From assembly GCA_015665415.1 (NCBI GenBank), contig JADFAE010000013.1, positions 186,001 to 250,000 on the forward strand: 64,000 nucleotides of DNA, in the 5' to 3' direction. Every line of letters begins with the position of its first letter. Within the stretch, counting starts at the first letter, position 1. Shown piece by piece: positions 43,348 through 51,234 of this stretch. Origin of the DNA: Roseobacter sp. (GTDB taxonomy: Bacteria > Pseudomonadota > Alphaproteobacteria > Rhodobacterales > Rhodobacteraceae). The position numbers and the translations under genes were made by a program. The notes under the pieces were generated by a model. That model searched no databases, had not been told where the DNA came from, and saw only the letters and a program-made list of their open reading frames with translations.

Positions 43348-44076
43348 ATGATCAGTTGGAAAATTATCGTCCATTCCCTGTTCCTGCTCCGGCATAATTT
43401 CAGCGAGGCCTTTCGGGTTTTTGCGCCTTTGGGGGCTGCGATGGGCCTGGGGCTCTATATTGGCGGGCCGGATCTGATTAGAAGCCTTCATTCTGGTTTC
43501 ACTGCGCAGGGCTCGATGCATCACGTGATGTTGCTGGTCTGCACCTTTTTTGCGATCTGGGCGGCGGTCGCCTGGCATCGCTTTGTCTTGCTGCAGGAGC
43601 GCGGCGGCGCCTTTCCAGCGTTTCATCCCAGGTTGATGGTGGTCTATTTTGGCAAGAGCCTGTTGGTGCTGGGCTGCGCGCTTTTTGCCTGCGTGATCAT
43701 CGGCTTTGTGGTTATCGCCTATAGTCGCCAGGTGGATGTGTTGTTCTTTGCCGGAATGGCAGCGGCCTGGGCAACGGGGCTGTGGCTGTTTTACCGCCTG
43801 TCCCCGGTACTGCCAGCTGCGGCGATGGGCTATCCAATGCGGCTGGAACAGGCCTGGAGAGCCACCGCCGGCAAATCGGCCGCACTGTTTCTTGTTGGTT
43901 TGCTGCTGATGGTCTGCCATCTGCTGGGCTCGGCCGCGGTGATCATCTTCTTTGCCGAGATCCACAGGCTGGTCGGAGCCGGGCTGTTTGTCATGGTGCA
44001 ATTGATCAGTTTGACCTGGGGGCTGTGCATCCTCACCACCATCTATGGCGTTACGGTTGAAGGCCGCGAAATCTGA
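43348..44076 (+). CDS. Six-helix membrane protein, second of a tandem pair
   Basis: A 242-residue paralogue of the preceding gene: SWKIIVHSLFLLRHNFSEAF matches its N-terminus, AVAWHRFVLLQERGG, LWLFYRLSPVLPAAAMGYPM, QAWRATAGKSAALFLVGLLL and ILTTIYGVTVEGREI its later motifs. The identical domain plan and 71-bp spacing indicate a tandem duplication with subsequent divergence in the first and third helices. The function is unknown. The two products may form one complex. Confidence 0.72.
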   Translation: MISWKIIVHSLFLLRHNFSEAFRVFAPLGAAMGLGLYIGGPDLIRSLHSGFTAQGSMHHVMLLVCTFFAIWAAVAWHRFVLLQERGGAFPAFHPRLMVVYFGKSLLVLGCALFACVIIGFVVIAYSRQVDVLFFAGMAAAWATGLWLFYRLSPVLPAAAMGYPMRLEQAWRATAGKSAALFLVGLLLMVCHLLGSAAVIIFFAEIHRLVGAGLFVMVQLISLTWGLCILTTIYGVTVEGREI

Positions 44077-44229
44077 CTAGGCACAACAGGTGCGGCCCCT
44101 GCTTCCCTGCGCTTTCTGGCTTTCTGTTGAGCAGCGCTGGACCGGGCGCTCCGGTCGATTTGTGTATTCTTCGGTATGCTTTGATTCTGCCCTCTTGCCA
44201 TGTCGGCGGGCTTGCGCCACTCAAGGGAT

Positions 44230-45456
44230 ATGACTGATTTTATGACCCAGGCCCGTGCGGCCGAGGCGGCGATGCGCGATGTGTTTCCGCCCACGCCGCT
44301 GCAGAAAAACGTGCACTTGTCCGAACGATTTGAGGCCGAGATCTACCTCAAGCGTGAAGACCTGAGCCCGGTGCGCTCTTACAAGATCCGCGGCGCGTAT
44401 AACGCCATGCGCAAGCAGGCGGATCAGGCCCTGTTTGTCTGTGCTTCGGCGGGCAATCACGCCCAGGGCGTCGCCTTCATGTGCAAGCACATGGGCAAGC
44501 GCGGCGTGATCTTCATGCCGGTGACCACGCCGCAGCAGAAGATCCAGAAAACCCGGATGTTTGGCGGCGATAATGTCGAGATCCATCTGATTGGCGACTA
44601 TTTCGACGATACATTGGCAGCGGCCCAGGATTGGTGCACGCGCGAAGGCGGGCATTTTCTGTCACCCTTTGATGATGCGGATGTGATCGAAGGTCAGGCC
44701 TCGATCGCGGTGGAAATTGAGGCTCAGCTGGGGCGAGTGCCTGATCACGTCATCCTGCCGGTGGGCGGCGGTGGTATGTCTGCGGGTGTGACCAGTTGGT
44801 TTGGGGACAGGGCGCATTGCTTGTATGTGGAGCCCGAAGGCGGCGCCTGCCTGCGCGCCGCCTTGAAAGTCGGCAAACCTGTGGCCCTGGATCATGTCGA
44901 CACCTTTGTGGATGGGGCCGCGGTGGGACGGCTGGGCGCGCTCCCCTTTGAAGCGTTGAAACATGTGCCGCTGCCGGATGTTCTGGCGCTGTCCGAGGAT
45001 CGCGTCTGCGCCACCATGATCGAGATGCTGAATGTCGAAGGAATCGTGTTGGAACCCGCCGGAGCACTGGCGATTGAGGCGCTGGGCGATGTGCGCTCCT
45101 GGATTCGCGGCAAGACGGTTGTCTGCCTCACTTCGGGGGGGAATTTTGACTTTGAGCGTCTGCCAGAGGTGAAAGAACGCGCCTTGCGATATTCTGGGGT
45201 TAAAAAATATTTCCTGCTGCGGTTGCCGCAACGTCCCGGCGCCTTGAAGGATTTTCTCGCGATTCTGGGACCTGAAGACGACATCGCCCGTTTTGAATAC
45301 CTGAAGAAATCCGCCCGAAACTTTGGCTCTGTGCTGATCGGGATCGAGACCAAACGCCCCGAGAATTTTGTCGATCTGTTTGAACGGCTAGAAGCAGCTG
45401 GCATGGCCTATACGGACATCACCAGTGATGAGACCCTGGCCCAGTTCCTGATCTGA
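44230..45456 (+). CDS. ilvA: Threonine ammonia-lyase (threonine dehydratase)
   Basis: PLP enzyme converting threonine to 2-oxobutanoate, the first step of isoleucine synthesis. It has 408 residues. The PLP lysine lies in PVRSYKIRGAYNAMRK (Lys52); CASAGNHAQGVAFMCKHMGK, LPVGGGGMSAGVTSWF and the serine-rich TVVCLTSGGNFDFERL follow. The last 90 residues (YFLLRLPQRPGALKDFLAIL) form one ACT-like regulatory domain, as in the short form of IlvA. ATG 44230 is preferred; ATG 44200 upstream and ATG 44242 inside are possible. Confidence 0.92.
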   Translation: MTDFMTQARAAEAAMRDVFPPTPLQKNVHLSERFEAEIYLKREDLSPVRSYKIRGAYNAMRKQADQALFVCASAGNHAQGVAFMCKHMGKRGVIFMPVTTPQQKIQKTRMFGGDNVEIHLIGDYFDDTLAAAQDWCTREGGHFLSPFDDADVIEGQASIAVEIEAQLGRVPDHVILPVGGGGMSAGVTSWFGDRAHCLYVEPEGGACLRAALKVGKPVALDHVDTFVDGAAVGRLGALPFEALKHVPLPDVLALSEDRVCATMIEMLNVEGIVLEPAGALAIEALGDVRSWIRGKTVVCLTSGGNFDFERLPEVKERALRYSGVKKYFLLRLPQRPGALKDFLAILGPEDDIARFEYLKKSARNFGSVLIGIETKRPENFVDLFERLEAAGMAYTDITSDETLAQFLI

Positions 45457-45651
45457 GGCTGAAGCAGGCGCAGTTCGGGTAAGGCCGAGCCGATGCATGG
45501 GCTGAGACAAACTGAGGGACAACGCAGACATTTATTCGGTGGCTGATAGGAGGAGGTTGTCGGTCTCGAGGTCTGCCGAATATAGGTGGTAAATATCTGT
45601 AAATAATTAATATTTGAAGGAAGGCACCTCTCTCTCGCGCGCATGACAGTG

Positions 45652-45975
45652 CTATTTCAAGTTCGGAAGATCCGCCAGAAAACGCTGCTTTGAGGTTTCG
45701 AATTTGTCCAGAATTTCGGCCAGATCGACGCCTTGGGCATCGCCCTCAGCAGATTGACGCTCTCCGATCTGGCAGAGTTGGGAGAAATCTTCAAAGCCCA
45801 GATTAAGAGCGCTGCCCTTGAGGAAATGCAGATCCTGTTCCAACTGACTGCGGTCACCGCTGCGCAGCTTGCCGACCACTTCTTCAACTTCCTCCAGGAA
45901 TAGCTCGACAACTTCGGAAAAGTCGTCCGGTCCGATTTCGTCCTTCAGTTCCTTTACACGGGGCCAGTCAATCAT
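45652..45975 (-). CDS. Histidine phosphotransfer (Hpt) domain protein
   Basis: A 107-residue four-helix Hpt protein with the phosphoacceptor in QDLHFLKGSALNLGFEDFSQ (His50) flanked by acidic helices (EVVELFLEEVEEVVGKLRSG). Such proteins relay phosphate between a hybrid kinase and a response regulator. It is divergent from the receiver-phosphatase gene at 46.19 kb, which is an obvious candidate partner. No histidine kinase is nearby. ATG 45975 (MIDWPRVKELKDE) is chosen over a start 9 codons upstream. Confidence 0.88.
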   Translation of the reverse strand: MIDWPRVKELKDEIGPDDFSEVVELFLEEVEEVVGKLRSGDRSQLEQDLHFLKGSALNLGFEDFSQLCQIGERQSAEGDAQGVDLAEILDKFETSKQRFLADLPNLK

Positions 45976-46186
45976 CGTACCGTTCCTATTTCCCTTCAGC
46001 ATGAGAAGGACTCTTAGGTTGTATGTAGTAAATTTATGGTGAAAAACGGAGATCGAGATAAATTTTAGAGTTCATAACCTGTTAAAGGTCTATCCCGATA
46101 GTGTCTGATGTAACGAGACCAATACAATTTTTGATGAGGTGCCGAGGGTGCTGCCAGACAGTTCATTGGACAATGAGGAGCACGCC

Positions 46187-47419
46187 GTGAGCGGGTCGAT
46201 CAGCCGTGTGTTGGTTGTCGATGATAGCCGTTTGCAGCGGCGTATTCTTGTCGCCTCTCTCAAGAAGTGGGGATTTGAAGTTGTCGAGGCTGAGAGCGGC
46301 GAAGTGGCGATGGAAATTTGCCAGCAGGATCCGCCAGATCTGATCCTCAGCGATTGGATGATGCCGGGCATGAACGGGCTGGAATTTTGCCAAGCCTTCC
46401 GGGAACAATCCAAAGACAATTACGCCTATTTCATTCTGCTGACCTCCAAAAGCGAGAAAAACGAAATTGCTGAGGGGCTGGATGCCGGGGCCGATGATTT
46501 TCTGACCAAACCGGTCAGTTCGGATGAGCTGCGCGCCCGGATTTCTGCTGGGGAGCGCATTCTGCGGATGCAGCGAGAGCTGTCTGAGAAAAACCGCATC
46601 GTCTCGGATACGCTTGACGAGTTGCAGCGCGTCTACGATGCCATCGACAAGGATCTGATCCAGGCGCGCAAGATTCAGGAATCGCTGGTGCCTGAACTGT
46701 CGCGGGATTTTGGCTCCTCCACGGTCAGCCTGCTGTTGAAGCCCTGTGGTCATATCGGCGGTGATCTGGTGGGCATGTTCTGTCCCGGGGTGAACAGGAT
46801 CGGATTTTATTCCATCGATGTTTCGGGCCATGGCATTACCTCGGCGATGATGACTGCGCGCTTGGGGGGCTATTTGTCCTCGACCTATTTCGACCAGAAT
46901 GTCGGGATGGAGCGTAGGTTCAACCGGTTCTATGCCCTGCGCCAACCGGAAGAAGTGGCGCGGTTGCTGAATGCGCGGCTGATCGCGGATACCGGTATCG
47001 AAGAATATTTCACCATGGCCTATTGCATTGTCGACCTGCGCAGTGGTGTGCTGAAGATGGTGCAGGCTGGCCATCCACATCCGCTGCTGTTGCGTCGGGA
47101 TGGCAGTGTCGAGTTCCTAGGCAAGGGCGGAGTGCCCATCGGTCTGGTCCCGGATATTGGCTATAGCCAGGTCGAGGTCAGTCTCGAAAAAGGCGACCGG
47201 CTGTTGCTTTATTCCGATGGCTTCACCGAAGCGCGGTTGGAAAATGGCGAAATGCTGGAATCTGAAGGGTTGCTGGATCTGATCGAGAAATGTGACTCTC
47301 GTCAGAGCGGCAAGGAATTCCTGGATGATCTCTATTGGAATCTCACCCAGATCATGTCGCAAGAACATGGGCTCGAGGATGATATTTCTGCCACCCTGTT
47401 CGAATATGAAGGTCCCTGA
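46187..47419 (+). CDS. Response regulator with PP2C-type (SpoIIE) serine phosphatase output
   Basis: A 410-residue cytoplasmic protein. The receiver domain at 6-125 shows VLVVDDSRLQRRILVASLKK, phosphoacceptor Asp56 in LILSDWMMPGMNGLEF and DDFLTKPVSSDELRARIS. A coiled segment (LSEKNRIVSDTLDELQRVYD) leads to the phosphatase with GGDLVGMF, YSIDVSGHGITSAMMTA and LLLYSDGFTEARLENGE, each with metal-binding aspartates. Such RsbU-type proteins dephosphorylate anti-sigma antagonists. No such antagonist lies nearby. GTG 46187 follows GAGGAG with 6 bases between; earlier GTGs at 46139 and 46148 are weaker. Confidence 0.9.
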   Translation: MSGSISRVLVVDDSRLQRRILVASLKKWGFEVVEAESGEVAMEICQQDPPDLILSDWMMPGMNGLEFCQAFREQSKDNYAYFILLTSKSEKNEIAEGLDAGADDFLTKPVSSDELRARISAGERILRMQRELSEKNRIVSDTLDELQRVYDAIDKDLIQARKIQESLVPELSRDFGSSTVSLLLKPCGHIGGDLVGMFCPGVNRIGFYSIDVSGHGITSAMMTARLGGYLSSTYFDQNVGMERRFNRFYALRQPEEVARLLNARLIADTGIEEYFTMAYCIVDLRSGVLKMVQAGHPHPLLLRRDGSVEFLGKGGVPIGLVPDIGYSQVEVSLEKGDRLLLYSDGFTEARLENGEMLESEGLLDLIEKCDSRQSGKEFLDDLYWNLTQIMSQEHGLEDDISATLFEYEGP

Positions 47420-47740
47420 GGTCCCCAACGGCCAGATGTTGGGGGCAAGTTTGCTGCCAAAGAAGCGCTCTGTGAATAGATCTGCGGAGAAGGTCTCGTA
47501 GGGCTCCCGCCAATCGCCAGGTTTTCTAAAGAAAATCTGCTCTTGTTGGGCCTGGCAGCCCGCTGCGCGGGCTGCGGTCACACAGTATTCTACCTGGTTT
47601 CGACAATTTTCTGGTCTTGCTAGGGAAAGCTGCAGCACCACGCTTAGGCGTGGTGCCATGCCCAACCCTGTTGAATGGCGTCAGCCATTGCAAAAAGGGG
47701 CGGGAGCCATTCGCAGACGGCTCAGTCCGGGCAAACCAGC
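47420..47740. other. Hairpin-dense non-coding region
   Basis: About 320 bp without a convincing gene, but with six inverted repeats: CCCCAAC/GTTGGGG (47423-47444), TTTTC/GAAAA (47522-47535), CAGCCCGC/GCGGGCTG (47556-47574), GCACCACGC/GCGTGGTGC (47635-47656), AATGGC/GCCATT (47674-47689) and GAGCC/GGCTC (47704-47723). The first can be the terminator of the phosphatase gene. The others have stems of 5-9 bp with 3- to 10-base loops. Minus-strand open frames cross this area but resemble nothing known to me. It could be a structured RNA or a degenerate mobile repeat. Confidence 0.55.
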
Positions 47741-48199
47741 TTAGGCATTGGCAAAATAGCGCAAGGCAAAACTGCGATCCCCCGAGTTTCCAAGGTTTTT
47801 GATGGCTGCACCCGGATCCATCCATAGGGCCTGATGTAGGCTCTCGCTTGGGGGGCCAAGGCGTCGCACAGGCCGTGCAACGTAGATATGGCAGAGCTTT
47901 TCCGCCCAGAGATTATATTCCGGCATGAAGGTATAACGCCGGAAGGCCCCCAGCTTTTTGGGGGCAGAGATCGACCATCCGGTCTCTTCAAAAACCTCGC
48001 GGTGCAGGGCGGGCAGGGGCGATTCTCCGGGATCAATGCCGCCTCCGGGCAGCTGGATCTCGGGGCCTGGTTCCAACTGACAGGTGACCAGCAGCTGCCC
48101 GTTGCGAGGCAAGAGCGCATAGACCCCTGGCCGTAGATGATATTTCTGCCCGCGCCGCGGTTGTTCGCCAAATCGCTTGATCCCGAATTGTCTGATCAC
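47741..48199 (-). CDS. Nudix hydrolase
   Basis: A 152-residue Nudix protein. The Nudix box is GGGIDPGESPLPALHREVFE followed by ETGW, with the metal-binding REVFEET glutamates. It is flanked by PGVYALLPRNGQLLVTCQLE and RYTFMPEYNLWAEKLCHIYV. The substrate cannot be read from the motif; a role in sanitising nucleotides or in ADP-ribose hydrolysis is possible. GTG 48199 has AAGGGGG 5 bases upstream and is preferred over GTG 48214. It is divergent from hslO. Confidence 0.87.
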   Translation of the reverse strand: MIRQFGIKRFGEQPRRGQKYHLRPGVYALLPRNGQLLVTCQLEPGPEIQLPGGGIDPGESPLPALHREVFEETGWSISAPKKLGAFRRYTFMPEYNLWAEKLCHIYVARPVRRLGPPSESLHQALWMDPGAAIKNLGNSGDRSFALRYFANA

Positions 48200-48275
48200 A
48201 GACGCCCCCTTCACTCCAACGCGTAAAATCCTATATAGGCTCGATATGCCAACCTCCGGCGTTTAAGGAAACCCC

Positions 48276-49265
48276 ATGACTCTTGGATCAAAAATCACAT
48301 GGGACGATACCGTCCTGCCCTTTCAGCTTGATGCCTCGGATATGCGTGGCCGTGTGGTGCGGCTGGATTCGGCGCTTGATGGCATCCTGAAACAGCACAA
48401 TTACCCACCGCAGGTCGAGGCCCTGGTGGCCGAGATGGCGCTGCTGACAGCCCTGATTGGTCAGACGATCAAGCTGCGTTGGAAACTGTCGTTGCAGGTG
48501 CAGTCCAAAGGACCGGTGCGGATGATCGCCACCGATTATTACGCGCCTCAGACCGAGGGGGAGCCCGCGCGCATTCGTGCTTATGCCAGCTATGACGCGG
48601 AGCGGCTGACGGATGCCGCGCCCTTTGATCAGGTTGGTGAGGGGTATTTTGCGGTGATGGTGGATCAGGGCGAAGGCTCCAAACCCTATCAGGGGATTGC
48701 GGCCTTGGATGGGCCCTCCCTGTCGGCCTGTGCCGGGGCCTATTTTGCCCAATCCGAGCAGCTGCCCACTGTCTTTACCCTGAGCTTTGGAAAATCCTCC
48801 AGCCCAGGTGTTGCCGAACATTGGCGCGCAGGTGGCGTTATGCTGCAGCATATGCCCAAAGCCTCACCTTTTGTTGCCTCGGACAGCGAAGGCAATGGCA
48901 GCACCCTGCAGCCTGAGGATCTGCTGGAGGGCGAAGCCGAGGAAAACTGGAATCGCGTCAACACCCTGCTGAGCACGGTAGATGAGCTGGAGCTGATCGG
49001 TCCGTCAATCACCCCGTCCCAACTCTTGCTGCGCCTGTTTCACGAGGAACAGCCACGGGTTTATGATGCCCAAGCCGTTCATTTTGGCTGCACCTGTTCT
49101 GAGGATCGTGTCCGCCAAAGCCTGTCGATCTATTCGGCCAAGGACATCGCAACCATGACCACCGAGGACGGGCGCGTCACTGCTGATTGCCAGTTCTGCA
49201 GTGCCCATTACGATCTGGACCCTGCGACAGTTGGCTTTGAAGCGGAAACCGCATCGGGTGAGTGA
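48276..49265 (+). CDS. hslO: Redox-regulated chaperone Hsp33
   Basis: A 329-residue holdase that becomes active when its zinc cysteines are oxidised. The N-terminal domain contains LDSALDGILKQHNYPPQVEA and the middle VMVDQGEGSKPYQGIAALDG. The C-terminal zinc centre is FGCTCSEDRV (CxC) and CQFCSAHYDLD (CxxC). It overlaps a downstream Nudix gene by 8 bp, and cca follows, giving the operon hslO-Nudix-cca. A small leader of 76 bp separates it from the divergent Nudix gene. Confidence 0.95.
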   Translation: MTLGSKITWDDTVLPFQLDASDMRGRVVRLDSALDGILKQHNYPPQVEALVAEMALLTALIGQTIKLRWKLSLQVQSKGPVRMIATDYYAPQTEGEPARIRAYASYDAERLTDAAPFDQVGEGYFAVMVDQGEGSKPYQGIAALDGPSLSACAGAYFAQSEQLPTVFTLSFGKSSSPGVAEHWRAGGVMLQHMPKASPFVASDSEGNGSTLQPEDLLEGEAEENWNRVNTLLSTVDELELIGPSITPSQLLLRLFHEEQPRVYDAQAVHFGCTCSEDRVRQSLSIYSAKDIATMTTEDGRVTADCQFCSAHYDLDPATVGFEAETASGE

Positions 49266-49854
49266 TCTGCGGTCGAAATTGCACCGGGCCCTGTCGGCGC
49301 AGGGGGAGGGGTCTTCGGATTTCGACCTCAACCCCGATCTCGCCGTACCGGGCGCGCGCAGGCTGCGTCCGGCCGGGGTTTTGGTGGCGATTTCGCTGGT
49401 CGAAGACAGGCCGCGTGTGATTCTGACCAAGCGCTCATCCGCTCTCAAGCATCATCCCGGCCAGATCGCCTTTCCCGGTGGCAAACAGGACGAGTCAGAC
49501 GCTGATGTCACCGCAGCGGCGCTGCGCGAGGCATGGGAAGAAATCGGTCTGCCACCTGAGCTGCCAGAGGTGATCGGCCATCTTCCCAGCCATGAGACCG
49601 TGACCAGCTTTTTGGTTACTCCGGTGGTGGCGCTTTTGCACGAGGGGTTTGAAATCCGCCGCGAGGCGGGCGAGGTGGCAGAGGTGTTCTCTGTGCCGCT
49701 GTCGCATGTATTGGACCCGGACAATTATATCATAGCGGCGCGCAGTTGGCGCGGCACACGGCGGCATTACTATACGGTTCCCTTTGGCCCCTATTACATC
49801 TGGGGGGCCACGGCGCGCATGTTGCGCGGCCTGGCCGGAGCGATGGCTGAATGA
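49258..49854 (+). CDS. CoA pyrophosphatase (Nudix family)
   Basis: A 198-residue enzyme. The segment VILTKRSSALKHHPGQIAFP followed by GGKQDESDADVTAAALREAW and EEIGL combines the CoA-diphosphatase motif with the Nudix box, so CoA or its derivatives are the probable substrate. GTG 49258 overlaps the hslO end by 8 bp, starts at the segment SDLRSKLHRALSAQG and is preferred to the longer frame from 49201. The stop overlaps cca by 4 bp. Confidence 0.88.
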   Translation: MSDLRSKLHRALSAQGEGSSDFDLNPDLAVPGARRLRPAGVLVAISLVEDRPRVILTKRSSALKHHPGQIAFPGGKQDESDADVTAAALREAWEEIGLPPELPEVIGHLPSHETVTSFLVTPVVALLHEGFEIRREAGEVAEVFSVPLSHVLDPDNYIIAARSWRGTRRHYYTVPFGPYYIWGATARMLRGLAGAMAE

Positions 49855-51005
49855 CCCAGCTCAAGCAGCCCTGGTTGGCGGATGCCGGGACGCAAAGCGT
49901 CTGTGCGGCCCTGACTGCCCGGGGCGCGCAGGCGCTGTTTGTCGGGGGCTGCGTGCGCAATGCCCTGATGGGGGTGCCGGTCTCTGACCTCGACATCGCA
50001 ACGGATGCCACGCCGCAAGAGGTCATGGCGCTGGCCAGGGCGGCGGGGATCAAGGCAATCCCGACGGGGATCGACCATGGCACCGTCACCCTGGTGAAAA
50101 ACCACATCCCGCATGAGGTGACGACCTTTCGCAAGGATGTCGCCACCGATGGACGCCGCGCAGTTGTCGCCTTTTCCAAGGATATCGCCGAGGATGCCGC
50201 GCGGCGTGATTTCACCATGAATGCGATCTATGCCCACCCCGATGGCAGTGTTGTCGACCCGTTAGGGGGTATGGCGGATCTGCTGGCCCGACGAGTGCGT
50301 TTTATCGGCACCGCGCAAAACCGCATTCGCGAGGATTATCTGCGCACGCTGCGGTATTTCCGCTTTCACAGCTGGTATGGCGATGCGGACATCGGTTTTG
50401 ATCCAGAGGCCCTGGCGGCCATTGCGGCCAATCTGGAGGGGCTGAGTCAGCTCTCCCTGGAGCGGATCACAACTGAACTGCTGAAACTGCTGGCGGCCCC
50501 GGATCCGGCACCCTCGGTTGCGGTGATGCGCCAGATTGGCGTGTTGGGGCAGATCCTGCCGGGATCCGATGATCGGGCTCTGGCCCCACTGATCCATCTG
50601 GAGGCGGCGAATGCGGCAGATTCAATCCGGCGCCTGGCGGCGCTGGGCGGAGAAGATTTGCTGACCGGGCTTCGGCTGAGCAAGCAGGACGCGCGAAAGC
50701 TGCAGAATCTGCGAGAGGCAGCCACCGGGACCATGTCTGCCGCAGAGCTGGCTTACCGGTTTGACGCAGAGGTGGCGCGCAGTGCGGCCTTGCTGCGCGC
50801 GGCCTTGCTGGAGCAGCCTGTTTCCCCTGATTTAGAGACAGATTTGGCACGTGGCGCGGCGGCGGTTTTTCCAATTGTCGCGGCGGATCTGATGCCCGAA
50901 CTTTCGGGGGCGGCGCTGGGCGCTGCGCTGAAACAGTTGGAGAAAAGCTGGATCTCTTCGGGATTTTGCCTGACCAAGGCAGAGCTGTTGGATCAGTTGA
51001 AATAG
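49851..51005 (+). CDS. CCA tRNA nucleotidyltransferase / poly(A) polymerase family protein
   Basis: A 384-residue class II nucleotidyltransferase. The head domain has LFVGGCVRNALMGVPVSDLD (GG motif and DxD-type metal site) and RRDFTMNAIYAHPDGSVVDP. The RNA-binding region follows as RVRFIGTAQNRIREDYLRTL with RYFRFHSWYG. In Rhodobacteraceae this is the enzyme that adds CCA to tRNAs, but poly(A) polymerases share the motifs. It is translationally coupled to the Nudix gene and is probably the last gene of the operon. Confidence 0.87.
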   Translation: MTQLKQPWLADAGTQSVCAALTARGAQALFVGGCVRNALMGVPVSDLDIATDATPQEVMALARAAGIKAIPTGIDHGTVTLVKNHIPHEVTTFRKDVATDGRRAVVAFSKDIAEDAARRDFTMNAIYAHPDGSVVDPLGGMADLLARRVRFIGTAQNRIREDYLRTLRYFRFHSWYGDADIGFDPEALAAIAANLEGLSQLSLERITTELLKLLAAPDPAPSVAVMRQIGVLGQILPGSDDRALAPLIHLEAANAADSIRRLAALGGEDLLTGLRLSKQDARKLQNLREAATGTMSAAELAYRFDAEVARSAALLRAALLEQPVSPDLETDLARGAAAVFPIVAADLMPELSGAALGAALKQLEKSWISSGFCLTKAELLDQLK

Positions 51006-51234
51006 AGACACAGAAATCCCGCCTGACGGGAGGTTGGAAAAATATGTTGGTGACAGACGGCGAAATCTGTGGCTAATTCGGCGACAGCCAAAACTCATGC
51101 CGGGAGGAATGCGAATGTATTACGGGATCTGGTTCAGCTAAAACCACGTCGCCCGTTTGACCGGGGGGCCGTGGTACGGCTCTTTGTCTGCATATTGCAT
51201 TCCCTATTTGCTCAAACTTCTGGAGCACCGCTGC

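Noticed and set aside
47117..47665. Minus-strand open frame of 182 codons overlapping the phosphatase gene end and the hairpin region
   Set aside because: No recognisable domain, crosses several inverted repeats and overlaps a well-supported gene; kept only as part of the hairpin-region observation.
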